In this document: one piece after another, positions 26,555 through 33,844 of the stretch
Layout of the letters: every line of letters begins with the position of its first letter
Position numbering within the stretch: position 1 is the stretch's first letter
Source of the DNA: Planctomycetota bacterium
GTDB taxonomy: Bacteria > Planctomycetota > UBA1135 > GCA-002686595
Assembly (NCBI GenBank): GCA_012959525.1
Contig: DUDB01000015.1
Coordinates: 1 to 33,844, forward strand
Direction: 5' to 3'
DNA length: 33,844 nucleotides
Translations under genes and position numbers: made by a program
Notes under the pieces: generated by a model
What the model saw: the letters and a program-made list of their open reading frames with translations, nothing else
Databases searched by the model: none
What the model was told of the DNA's origin: nothing

Positions 26555-28807
26555 GTGCCCGGCACCTGGGACAGCTCACGTTGGTTGTGGATACTCCTGG
26601 GCCTCGGTGCCGCAATGCACGGCTGGATCCTCGCCCAGCAGCTTGCGGGCGCGCCCTTAGCCCGGGTTCCGGTGGTGGATGCCGAGGTCTACTGGGATTG
26701 GGCGGGTGTGCTTGCGGGAGGTCAATGGCAGGGCGACACGCCATTCTTCTCTGCACCTTTGTACCCCTACCTTCTCGGCGCCCTGCGCAGCTTGGGTGCG
26801 GGGCTCACGGCCGTCTACCTGTTGCAGCTCGTCATGCATCTTGGCACCTCCGCCCTGATTTGGTGGGTGGGCCGCGAGCGGTTTGATGGCCGCACCGGAC
26901 TGCTGGCCGCCGCGCTTTGGCTCCTCGCTCAGGGTCCGGCCTATGCAAACCTCAGGATCCTCGCGGGTCCGGTGCAGGCCCTTCTTGTGGCGGCGACTCT
27001 GGCTGCCTTGACCGTCTATCAGACTCGACCACGGGTTGCAGCGGCAGGAGCGGTAGGTCTCTTGGTGGGCCTTACTGCTCTCGCCTGGCCCCCGGCCCAG
27101 GCCATGGTCATCGCCATTGCACTGTGGATGGCGTTGCACCCGGGCCCCACCCTCAAGCATGCTCTGACGTTTCTCTTCGCGGGCGTGCTGACCATCAGTC
27201 CCGCGACCATGCACAACTGGCGGGCGAGTGGGGAGTTCATCGCCATCACGGCTCATGGGGGCATCACTCTCTACCACGGCAACAACCCCACAGCGGACGG
27301 AACTTTTTCACCTCACGGTGTATCGGGCGACAAGCGCGTTCACGAGCGGGATGCGTTTGACCAGGCCCAAGCTGCGGCGGGCGGGGATGTGGTCGGTTGG
27401 TCTGATGTGAGCTCTCATTTCTCGGCTCGCGCGCTGGATTGGTGGGGCGACCATCCCGGTCAGGCCTTCAAGGTGCTGTTGCGCAAGGGGTGGTTTTTCA
27501 TGACCTCCTCGGTACACGGAGAGATGTACGTGCCTTCCCTGGAGAAGCAGGACGGTTCGGCTTCGCGCCTGTACGCCGCGGTGCTTCCGGAGTGCCTACT
27601 GGTGCTGCCCGCTATCGTTGGTGCCCTCCTCCTGCTCCTGCGCGACCCGCGGCGCTATTTTCCGGAAGCGGCCTTCGTGTTCCTGGCACTGGGTGTGTGT
27701 CTGGCCTTCTTCTACTCTCCGCGCTATCGCCTCCCGGCCTTGCCCGCCATGGCCCTGCTCGCGGCTTGGATGGCGACCGAGCTCTATGAGTATCTCGGCA
27801 AGGGTCGCTTGCGTTGGTCCTTGGCGTGGCCCATCGCCGTGGGTGCCCTGGGCGCATTTGCCAACCCGTGGCTCGGTCTGGAACCCACGGAGCGCTACCG
27901 CGCCAACTACGAGCTACGGGTGGGATCGGCTCATGAGAAGCTGGGTCAGGTGGAGGAGGCTCGCCGGCACTGGGAGTTGGCCCGCGGCTTCGGTCACCCC
28001 CAAGCCGACCTGGAATTGGCGCGACTGCGGTTGGAGACCGATCCCACGGCGGCGCTGGCTGAACTACAACGCCTTGCCGAGCAGCGCCCCGGGGACGGAC
28101 CCACCCAGTGCGCCCTGGGTTTGGCTCTGGCCAGAGCCGGGCAAGCCAAATCCGCCCTGGAGTTCTTCCGCCGCGCCATTGCCATCGATCGCAACGACGT
28201 GAATGCCGAGCGGGGCGCAGGCGGCTGCCTTGTGCAGTTGGGCGAACCTGAGCGCGCCCTGGCTCACTTCGAGCGGGCCCTCCACCTAGACCCGGGTGCC
28301 GCGGACGTGAACTTCAACCGTGGCGTGGCATTCGAGCGTCTGGGGGTGGTGGACGAGGCACAATCCGCCTACGAAGCGGAGCTGATCCGCGATGGTCAGC
28401 ACGAACAGGCACGCGGGGCTCTGGTCGCCCTGTTACAGCGCACCGGCCAGCACTCACTGGCCGTGGTACATGCCCGCGCCATGCTGGAGGCCGAGCCCGA
28501 GCACGTGGGAGCGCAGCTCGTCCTGGCATGGCTCTTGGCTACCAGCCGGGATGCATCCCTGCGCAACGGGCCCGAGGCCGTGCGCGTGGCACGCGCTCTG
28601 GTCCAGCAGGCCGGTGAAAACGACCCCGTCCTGCTCGATACCTTGGCTGCCTCCTTGGCTTGCGCGGGGGAGTGGGAGGAGGCGCAGCGGACCCAGCAGC
28701 TGGCCCTCAGCAAGCTGCCTGCCGAAGTGGACGCCAACCTGCGCTCCTCGATGCAGGCGCGCCTTGAGCTGTACAGTCAACGAGAGCCCTATCAGGAAGG
28801 CCCGTGA
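26555..28807 (+). CDS. PMT-like membrane glycosyltransferase with C-terminal TPRs
   Basis: About 750 residues. The N-terminal two-thirds is a polytopic membrane protein of the GT-C/PMT-2 (dolichyl- or polyprenyl-phosphate sugar transferase) type. A periplasmic acidic loop follows TM1 (VVDAEVYWDWAGVLAGG); many hydrophobic helices and the RYRLPALPAMALLAAW segment are typical of the class. From about residue 450 it carries TPR repeats (SAHEKLGQVEEARRHW, ALGLALARAGQAKSALEFF, GGCLVQLGEPERALAHFERA). Such enzymes move a lipid-linked sugar to a protein or lipid acceptor outside the membrane. I chose GTG 26555, which has AAGGAAGG upstream; a TTG at 26519 would abut the CRTAC stop. The sugar and acceptor are unknown. 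Third gene of the operon. Confidence 0.82.
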   Translation: MPGTWDSSRWLWILLGLGAAMHGWILAQQLAGAPLARVPVVDAEVYWDWAGVLAGGQWQGDTPFFSAPLYPYLLGALRSLGAGLTAVYLLQLVMHLGTSALIWWVGRERFDGRTGLLAAALWLLAQGPAYANLRILAGPVQALLVAATLAALTVYQTRPRVAAAGAVGLLVGLTALAWPPAQAMVIAIALWMALHPGPTLKHALTFLFAGVLTISPATMHNWRASGEFIAITAHGGITLYHGNNPTADGTFSPHGVSGDKRVHERDAFDQAQAAAGGDVVGWSDVSSHFSARALDWWGDHPGQAFKVLLRKGWFFMTSSVHGEMYVPSLEKQDGSASRLYAAVLPECLLVLPAIVGALLLLLRDPRRYFPEAAFVFLALGVCLAFFYSPRYRLPALPAMALLAAWMATELYEYLGKGRLRWSLAWPIAVGALGAFANPWLGLEPTERYRANYELRVGSAHEKLGQVEEARRHWELARGFGHPQADLELARLRLETDPTAALAELQRLAEQRPGDGPTQCALGLALARAGQAKSALEFFRRAIAIDRNDVNAERGAGGCLVQLGEPERALAHFERALHLDPGAADVNFNRGVAFERLGVVDEAQSAYEAELIRDGQHEQARGALVALLQRTGQHSLAVVHARAMLEAEPEHVGAQLVLAWLLATSRDASLRNGPEAVRVARALVQQAGENDPVLLDTLAASLACAGEWEEAQRTQQLALSKLPAEVDANLRSSMQARLELYSQREPYQEGP

Positions 28808-28838
28808 ACGGCTCCTGCACTCGTAGCGACCGGCACCG

Positions 28839-28844
28839 TAGGAT
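28839..28844 (+). promoter_or_regulatory. -10-like TAGGAT inside the operon, before the fourth gene
   Basis: TAGGAT ends 7 nt before ATG 28852. It may be an internal promoter giving a leaderless mRNA, and it supports 28852 over the GTG at 28804. Confidence 0.4.
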
Positions 28845-28851
28845 GCCTGCG

Positions 28852-30267
28852 ATGATCCGAAGCCTGCTCATCGTGCCGGTCTTGGTCGCGCTGGGTGCCT
28901 GCTCACAGGAGGAGCAGCGGCCCAACGTGATCCTCATCTCCATCGACAGTCTGCGCGCCGATCACGTGGGCTGTTACGGCTACGAGCGTCCTACGACGCC
29001 CAATCTCGATCGCTTTGCTGCCGAGGGGGTGCGATTCAACGAGCACATTTCCAGCTCGTCCTGGACCCTGCCCGCCCACGCTTCCTTGTTCACATCCGTG
29101 CCGGATTCGGTCCATGGTTGCGTCGAGTCCGACGGCGTAGCCCTCTCACCCCAATTCACGACCCTTGCCGAGCGCTTCAAGTCGGGGGGCTACAGCACAG
29201 CCGGCTTCTACGCGGGCCCATATCTGCACGGCGCCTTTGGACTGGGCCAGGGCTTCGACGAGTATCGCTACGTCGCCGAAGATGCAGCCGAGTTCAGCGC
29301 GGCGGAGGTCAAGCGCTGGGGTCTGGATCCACGCGCCCACGCTCGGACCCACAAGGGCGTGACCAACCCGCAGGTGCACGAGGCCGCCAGCGCCTGGCTG
29401 GCGAAACAGGACGGGCCTTTCTTCCTGTTCCTGCACTTTTGGGACGTGCACTACGACTTCACTCCGCCAGCGCCCTGGGACACGCGCTTCAACCCGGGCT
29501 ATAGCGGCCCGGTGACGGGGGAGAATTTCTTCTTCGATCGATCGATCCGTCCGGACATGCCCGCCGCGGACCGCCAGCAGCTTCTGGCGTTGTACGACGG
29601 CGAAGTGGGATGGACCGACAGCTTCCTGGGGCACCTGCGTGGAAGACTTGAGGAGCTCGGACTGGACGACAACACGGTCCTCGCCATCACCTCCGACCAT
29701 GGCACGGAGTTCTTTGATCATGGAGGCAAGGGGCACCGCACAACCCTCTACGAGGAGTTGATCCGTGTGCCGTTCGTGCTCTGGTATCCCACCTCCCTCG
29801 AAGCCGCCGTCGTTGATGTCCAGACCCGTAGTATCGACGTAGGGCCGACCCTGCTGGAGCTCGCTGATCTCGCACCCGCATCCGATTCCAGCGCGTTCAG
29901 CCTCTTGGACCTCGCCCGGGGTGGAGCGCTGGAGTTCGACAATCTGGCGATCAGCGAGTTGTACTCAGTGGGAAACCGGCTGCGGTCGGTGCGCGATGGA
30001 AGGGCCAAGGTCTTGTTGGACGAGAACCAGCCCGAAGCACCTCTGCGATGGTACGACCTGTCCCTTGATCCAAGCGAACAACGCGCACGGCGCGATTTCG
30101 AGGAGGGCGCGGGGCAGATGGCGCACCAGAGTTTCCTGAAAGCCCAGGCCCAGCTGCTGGAGGCCGTATCCGCCAGACCTGGCGCGCCTACGAGCGCGTC
30201 CTTGCCTCCCAGCGTGCTGGAAGCTCTTCGAGCCAACGGGTACCTGGGCTCCGGGGATGGGGACTGA
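28852..30267 (+). CDS. Sulfatase-fold lipoprotein with Thr at the nucleophile site (second copy)
   Basis: 471 residues from ATG 28852 (MIRSLLIVPVLVALGACSQ), a textbook lipoprotein signal with Cys17. Metal ligands D32 (ISIDSLRADH), D282-H283 (TSDHGTEFFDHG) and H295 (GKGHRTTLYEEL) are visible. The nucleophile region is SSSWTLPAHASLFTS, with Thr72 where classical sulfatases have formylglycine. It is a clear paralog of the gene at 10130-11761, sharing the nucleophile and metal blocks. The reaction on phospho- or sulfo-esters, or transfer of a phospho-group, is open. An upstream GTG at 28804 overlaps the preceding stop (GTGA) and would add 16 residues; TAGGAT before 28852 argues for the shorter form. 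Fourth gene of the operon, overlapping the next by 1 bp. Confidence 0.9.
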   Translation: MIRSLLIVPVLVALGACSQEEQRPNVILISIDSLRADHVGCYGYERPTTPNLDRFAAEGVRFNEHISSSSWTLPAHASLFTSVPDSVHGCVESDGVALSPQFTTLAERFKSGGYSTAGFYAGPYLHGAFGLGQGFDEYRYVAEDAAEFSAAEVKRWGLDPRAHARTHKGVTNPQVHEAASAWLAKQDGPFFLFLHFWDVHYDFTPPAPWDTRFNPGYSGPVTGENFFFDRSIRPDMPAADRQQLLALYDGEVGWTDSFLGHLRGRLEELGLDDNTVLAITSDHGTEFFDHGGKGHRTTLYEELIRVPFVLWYPTSLEAAVVDVQTRSIDVGPTLLELADLAPASDSSAFSLLDLARGGALEFDNLAISELYSVGNRLRSVRDGRAKVLLDENQPEAPLRWYDLSLDPSEQRARRDFEEGAGQMAHQSFLKAQAQLLEAVSARPGAPTSASLPPSVLEALRANGYLGSGDGD

Positions 30268-31112
30268 TGGCTGCTGGTCAGCAGCAGGGCCTTCAAGAGC
30301 GAGAGGGTGCACCGGCGCTGTTCTGGCGCTGGCATCCTTCGGCCAAATCGCGCGCAACGACCGTCGTCGTGCACGGGCTCGGTGAACATTCCGGGCGCTA
30401 CGGTCACGTCTTCGACACCTTGAACGCCCACGGCTACTCGTGCCTGGCTATCGACCTACGCGGGTTCGGCCAATCGGGAGGCCCGCGGGCCTGCTTGGAG
30501 AGATTCGAGGACTACCTCGATGACGTGGATGCGGGCTTCGCCCTTGCCCAGAGTCTGGGGGAGGCGCCCGCTCGCTTGCTGTTTGGTCACAGCATGGGCG
30601 GCCTGATCGCCGCTCGTTACGCGCAGGAGCGCGGCGGGAATCTCGCCGGGGTTGCGCTCTCCAGTCCGGGGCTGGCGATCCTCGGCAAGGTGGCCCTCTG
30701 GAAACATGGCTTGGGTGTGGTTCTCTCACGCCTCCTCCCGCGCTTCTCCCTGCCCACGGAAATCGACCCCAGCGACCTGAGCCACGATCGCAAGATCGTT
30801 GAGGCCTTGAGTCAGGACCCTCTCACCGTGGGGGTGATCTCCGCCCGTCTGTACACGGAGCTACGCCTGAACCAGGCCACTTCGATCGAACGAGCGAACA
30901 AGGTGCCATGCCCGTTGCTCTTGCAAGCCGCTGACCCCGATCAGGTGGTTGACGTGGCCGGGACGCGGCGCTTCCTTGCGCGTCTTGAAGGAGTGGAAGT
31001 GAAGTCGCACTTCTATCCGGGGCTCTACCATGAGATCTTCAATGAGACCACGCGGGAAGAGGTCCTCGGCGATCTCATCGGCTGGCTGGACGCTCGGGAC
31101 CTCGATTTTTAG
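30267..31112 (+). CDS. Alpha/beta hydrolase, monoacylglycerol-lipase/lysophospholipase-like
   Basis: A 281-residue serine hydrolase of the Hydrolase_4 type. It has the oxyanion motif VVHGLGEHSGRYGHV typical of monoacylglycerol lipases, the nucleophile elbow GHSMGG (Ser109), Asp225 (AADPDQVVD) and His255 (YPGLYHEIFNE) as the catalytic triad. A helical lid lies between (WKHGLGVVLSRLLPRFSLP). There is no signal peptide, so it is probably cytoplasmic. It would release fatty acid from monoacylglycerol or lysolipid. Its ATG overlaps the stop of the sulfatase-fold gene (TGATG), so the two are translationally coupled. Last gene of the operon; 107 bp separate it from the GH9 gene. Confidence 0.93.
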   Translation: MAAGQQQGLQEREGAPALFWRWHPSAKSRATTVVVHGLGEHSGRYGHVFDTLNAHGYSCLAIDLRGFGQSGGPRACLERFEDYLDDVDAGFALAQSLGEAPARLLFGHSMGGLIAARYAQERGGNLAGVALSSPGLAILGKVALWKHGLGVVLSRLLPRFSLPTEIDPSDLSHDRKIVEALSQDPLTVGVISARLYTELRLNQATSIERANKVPCPLLLQAADPDQVVDVAGTRRFLARLEGVEVKSHFYPGLYHEIFNETTREEVLGDLIGWLDARDLDF

Positions 31113-31207
31113 CACGGTCCGTCCCGCATCGGGGCACGCAGGGGCGGGGGACGGCGATCGTAGGCCGTGACTTGCAAGACCTGCTCGCGACTCGGGTTCC
31201 ACCCTGG

Positions 31208-31213
31208 GATACT
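31208..31213 (+). promoter_or_regulatory. -10-like GATACT before the GH9 gene
   Basis: GATACT ends 6 nt before the GTG at 31220, a leaderless geometry. GGAGGT directly abuts the GTG with no spacing, so it is a poor Shine-Dalgarno. Confidence 0.38.
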
Positions 31214-31219
31214 GGAGGT

Positions 31220-33118
31220 GTGAGCGTCTCCGTACTGCTGATGATCTGCTTGGCGGGCCCCTGTCCGCAGGGCCCTCCGCTCCGCTCCGCTCTGGGATTT
31301 CCCCAGACGCCGGGCCAGCCGCCGCGTGGACAACACCTGCGCGTAGATGCCTTCGGGTATCGACCCGGGGACGCCAAGGTGGCCGTGGTGCGCGAGCCTC
31401 TCGTGGGCTACGACGTTCCCGATCCCTTCACGCCGGGTGGCCTTCTTGAAGTGCGTCGCGAGCAGGACAATAGCTTGGCCTTCCACGGACCGTGCTCTCT
31501 CTGGCGCAGCGGCGTGACTCACATTCAGTCGGGTGATCGGTGCTGGTCCTTTGACTTTAGCTCCCTCACGGAGCGGGGCCGCTTCTACGTCTTGGATCCA
31601 GCAACGGGCGAGGGCTCTGAGGTGTTCGAGATTCGTCCCGGCATCTATCGTCCGGTATTGCGCGCGGCTTTGCGGATGTTCACCCATCAGCGTTGCGGCA
31701 CGCCCAAGGCGGCGCCTTTCATTCGCGATCGTTGGACGGATGACGCCTGTCACCTGGGCCCAGGACAGGACCTGGAGTGTCGCTCGATCCTCGATCCGAG
31801 CAATTCGCGTACGGAGCGCGACCTGTCGGGTGGGTGGCATGATGCGGGGGACTACAACAAGTACGTCAACTATGCCGATGAGGCGGTGCACGGCGTTCTC
31901 GATGCCTTTGAGGTCGCCCCGCACCTGTGGTCCGATGCCATGGGCTTGCCGGAGTCCGGTAACGGTGTGCCCGACGTCCTCGATGAGGTGGCCTGGGAGC
32001 TGGAGTGGCTCCTGAAGATGCAGGGTCCGACGGGGGCCGTGGCGCACAAGCTCTCCGTCACGGACTGGAGCGGCACGAGCCCGCCCAGTACGGATCCGGG
32101 GCCTCGCTACTACGCGCCGGACACGGCTTCAGCCACGATCTCGTGTTGTGGGGCTTTTGCCCACGCTGCCATCGTGTTCTCCGCCCAGGGAGACCCGACG
32201 GCACAGACGTTCGGCGCGCAGCTCCAGCAGGCGGCGCTGGACGCCTGGGCTTGGCTGGATGCCAACCCGGGTCTCATCCCTTCCTACTACAACAACCAGG
32301 GGTTCTCGTCGGTGGCCTGCGAGGACTCGCCCTACGGCCAGGACATGAACCGCATGCGCGCAGCGGCGTATCTGTTCGAGTTGACCGGAGACGTGGTCTA
32401 TCGGGACTGGGTTGACCAGAGCCACACGCGTGCCCACCTGTTTCAGTGGGGTTGGGTCTCGCCCTGGGAGGACGTGGCACAGTCAGGACTGCTGCGTTAT
32501 GCCATTCACCCCGGTGCGACGGCTTCGGTGTCCGGTGCAATCCTGACGGCTTACCGCGACGAGGTTTCTGGAGTAGATCACCTGGGTCACTTCCAGGCCG
32601 TGGACGATCCCTACCGCGCCTATCTCGCCGACGGCGATCATTCGTGGGGGAGCAATCGAACCAAAGCCCTGCAGGGCGAGATTTTCATCCGCATGAACAC
32701 TCTTGGCCTGGATCCGGGTCAGGCCCCCTTGTACCGGGCTGCGGCCCGGGGCTACCTGCACTACGTCCATGGCGTGAATCCCGTGGGCCTGTGCTTCCTG
32801 ACCCACATGGACACCCAGGGTGCGGACTGCAGTGTGCGCGAGACGTACCACCGGTGGTTCGCGGACGGGACGATCTGGGACCGGGCCGGTCCGGATATCG
32901 GGCCGCCGCCCGGCTTTCTTGTGGGGGGCGTCAATCCAAAGTTCATGCCGGATGGCAGCTACAACGGTCCGCCCCTGGTCCCGCCCCTGAACCAGCCGAT
33001 CCTGAAGAGCTTCAAGGACTGGAACACGGACTGGCCCGAGAACTCCTGGGAGGTGACCGAGTGCCACATTCCCTACCAGGCGGCCTATCTGCGGCTCTTG
33101 GCTGGCTGTATGCGCTGA
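31220..33118 (+). CDS. Secreted glycoside hydrolase family 9 (endoglucanase-like)
   Basis: About 632 residues from GTG 31220. A short hydrophobic start (VSVLLMICLAG) precedes a CelD N-terminal Ig-like domain (QHLRVDAFGYRPGDAKVAVV). A GH9 alpha/alpha barrel follows. The catalytic base region is DLSGGWHDAGDYNKYVN with D208 and D211. The acid is probably E614 in SWEVTECHIPYQAAYLRLL. HGVNPVGLCFLTHMD and SVRETYHRWFADG match the usual LGxNPxxxSY and HHR region but with changes. The end has PYQAAY where YNA is typical. Substrate: beta-1,4-glucan or a related polysaccharide; the altered residues make cellulose uncertain. Secretion is inferred from the N-terminus; the first 16 codons of the longer frame (from 31172) look non-coding. 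Confidence 0.9.
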   Translation: MSVSVLLMICLAGPCPQGPPLRSALGFPQTPGQPPRGQHLRVDAFGYRPGDAKVAVVREPLVGYDVPDPFTPGGLLEVRREQDNSLAFHGPCSLWRSGVTHIQSGDRCWSFDFSSLTERGRFYVLDPATGEGSEVFEIRPGIYRPVLRAALRMFTHQRCGTPKAAPFIRDRWTDDACHLGPGQDLECRSILDPSNSRTERDLSGGWHDAGDYNKYVNYADEAVHGVLDAFEVAPHLWSDAMGLPESGNGVPDVLDEVAWELEWLLKMQGPTGAVAHKLSVTDWSGTSPPSTDPGPRYYAPDTASATISCCGAFAHAAIVFSAQGDPTAQTFGAQLQQAALDAWAWLDANPGLIPSYYNNQGFSSVACEDSPYGQDMNRMRAAAYLFELTGDVVYRDWVDQSHTRAHLFQWGWVSPWEDVAQSGLLRYAIHPGATASVSGAILTAYRDEVSGVDHLGHFQAVDDPYRAYLADGDHSWGSNRTKALQGEIFIRMNTLGLDPGQAPLYRAAARGYLHYVHGVNPVGLCFLTHMDTQGADCSVRETYHRWFADGTIWDRAGPDIGPPPGFLVGGVNPKFMPDGSYNGPPLVPPLNQPILKSFKDWNTDWPENSWEVTECHIPYQAAYLRLLAGCMR

Positions 33119-33166
33119 ACGGTCTGCCCCTGTTCTAGTGTGGGGGAACTGGAATAGAATTACGCT

Positions 33167-33191
33167 CCCCACGCATCATTCATGCGTGGGG
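33167..33191 (+). terminator. Perfect 10-bp hairpin downstream of the GH9 gene
   Basis: CCCCACGCAT and ATGCGTGGGG form a 10-bp stem with a 5-nt loop, 49 bp after the GH9 stop. The following bases (TCTTCGCATGAC) are only weakly T-rich. It is a likely terminator or a protein-binding palindrome. Confidence 0.5.
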
Positions 33192-33351
33192 TCTTCGCAT
33201 GACAACCTCCATTCCCGACATCCTGTCATTGCGAGCCCTCGATGAAATCGGGTTGAACAACCGCTTGGCTGGAACCCTGTCGATATGCTTCGGCTGGGGC
33301 AAGCGCCCGAGGCGCAGACCAGGACGTGCGCTGCCTGAGAGGCCTTGCCCA

Positions 33352-33357
33352 TAGACT
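33352..33357 (+). promoter_or_regulatory. -10-like TAGACT before the GT2 gene
   Basis: TAGACT ends 4 nt before the ATG at 33362; no Shine-Dalgarno. The same hexamer precedes the gene at 11875. Confidence 0.4.
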
Positions 33358-33361
33358 CGAC

Positions 33362-33844
33362 ATGTCTGTCTCCGTCATCATCTGCACCTATCAGGCGCCT
33401 CGCGAGTTGGATTTTGCCCTCTGCGGAATCTCGCGACAATCGGTTCTTCCCGACGAGGTGTTTGTTGCCGACGATGGTTCAGATGAGCAGACCCGACAAC
33501 TTGTCGAGCGCTGGCAAGGTGAATTGCCCTGCAAGCTTGTCCACTGCTGGCACATCGACAAGGGCTACCGCAAGGCGCGTATCGTGAATGAGGCTGTCCG
33601 ACAATCCACGGGCGATCAGTTGATCTTCTTGGATGGCGACTCCTTTCCCCATCCCCATTGGGTTGCGGACCACGTTCGGGCCTACGCGGACGGCCGAATC
33701 CTCTGTGGTCGCCGGGTCAAGTTGGGCCCGGTGTTTTCCGAGGAGTTGACTCGGGCGCGGATCCTGGGAGGAGAGTTCGACGGCATCGGCGTGTCCTTGC
33801 TGGTCAGCGCTTTGCGGCGGGATACCAAGCGGCTCGGGCTGGGC
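33362..33844 (+). CDS. GT2-family glycosyltransferase, 3' truncated by window edge
   Basis: 161 codons are visible. The GT-A fold is clear: MSVSVIICTYQAPRELDFAL opens strand 1. VFVADDGSDEQT is the nucleotide-sugar site, KGYRKARIVNEAV is the loop seen in chondroitin-polymerase-like and LPS-type GT2 enzymes, and IFLDGDSFPHPHW carries the metal-binding DxD. Such enzymes transfer a sugar from a nucleotide donor to glycan or lipid acceptors, usually for surface polysaccharides. No membrane segment is seen so far. The start is fixed by homology at MSVSVIICTY and by the TAGACT box. The C-terminal acceptor part lies beyond the window. Confidence 0.92.
   Translation, partial: MSVSVIICTYQAPRELDFALCGISRQSVLPDEVFVADDGSDEQTRQLVERWQGELPCKLVHCWHIDKGYRKARIVNEAVRQSTGDQLIFLDGDSFPHPHWVADHVRAYADGRILCGRRVKLGPVFSEELTRARILGGEFDGIGVSLLVSALRRDTKRLGLG

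Overview
This is a GC-rich, gene-dense bacterial chromosome segment with no phage, transposon or CRISPR signature. The gene set includes PKD and FG-GAP/ASPIC-UnbV proteins, two sulfatase-fold lipoproteins, a multihaem cytochrome, a short ECF sigma factor, a GH9 glycosidase and TPR lipoproteins. This suggests an aquatic Planctomycetota-like organism. That is inference from gene families; Acidobacteriota or Myxococcota-like lineages are not excluded.

Layout. 1-1901 (+): 3' part of a secreted PKD-repeat protein. 1906-7116 (-): secreted FG-GAP protein, groEL, groES and a stand-alone response-regulator receiver. 7243-7523 (+): frameshifted remnant of a lost gene. 7630-8721 (+): M19 dipeptidase. 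8727-11761 (-): sulfatase-fold lipoprotein followed by two small exported proteins. 11875-13860 (+): large secreted protein with a degenerate M23-like domain. 13937-17856 (+): DUF669-like protein with an SSB-type acidic tail, cytidine deaminase, ligA, an ECF sigma factor and tRNA-Val(CAC). 17915-19798 (-): DEAD-box helicase with a DbpA-like RNA-binding tail. 20134-22610 (+): XdhC-like protein and a five-haem cytochrome c. 22619-23485 (-): divergent uracil phosphoribosyltransferase. 23540-31112 (+): five-gene envelope operon (TPR lipoprotein, CRTAC lipoprotein, PMT-like membrane protein with TPRs, sulfatase-fold lipoprotein, monoacylglycerol-lipase-like hydrolase). 31220-33118 (+): GH9 glycosidase. 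33362-end (+): 5' part of a GT2 glycosyltransferase.

Two features stand out. First, many genes that open transcription units have a TAnnnT (or GATACT) box ending 4-10 nt before the start codon and no Shine-Dalgarno, as expected for leaderless or nearly leaderless mRNAs. In contrast, groEL and the DUF669-like gene have a strong AAGGAG. Second, the 23.5-31.1 kb operon is translationally coupled and most of its products are predicted to be exported or membrane-bound. I read it as a candidate envelope glycoconjugate or lipid-modification system. The sulfatase-fold proteins here have threonine, not Cys/Ser, at the nucleophile position, so they are probably not classical formylglycine sulfatases.

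Three convergent gene pairs end only 4, 5 and 8 bp apart, so their terminators, if any, must lie inside the opposing gene.
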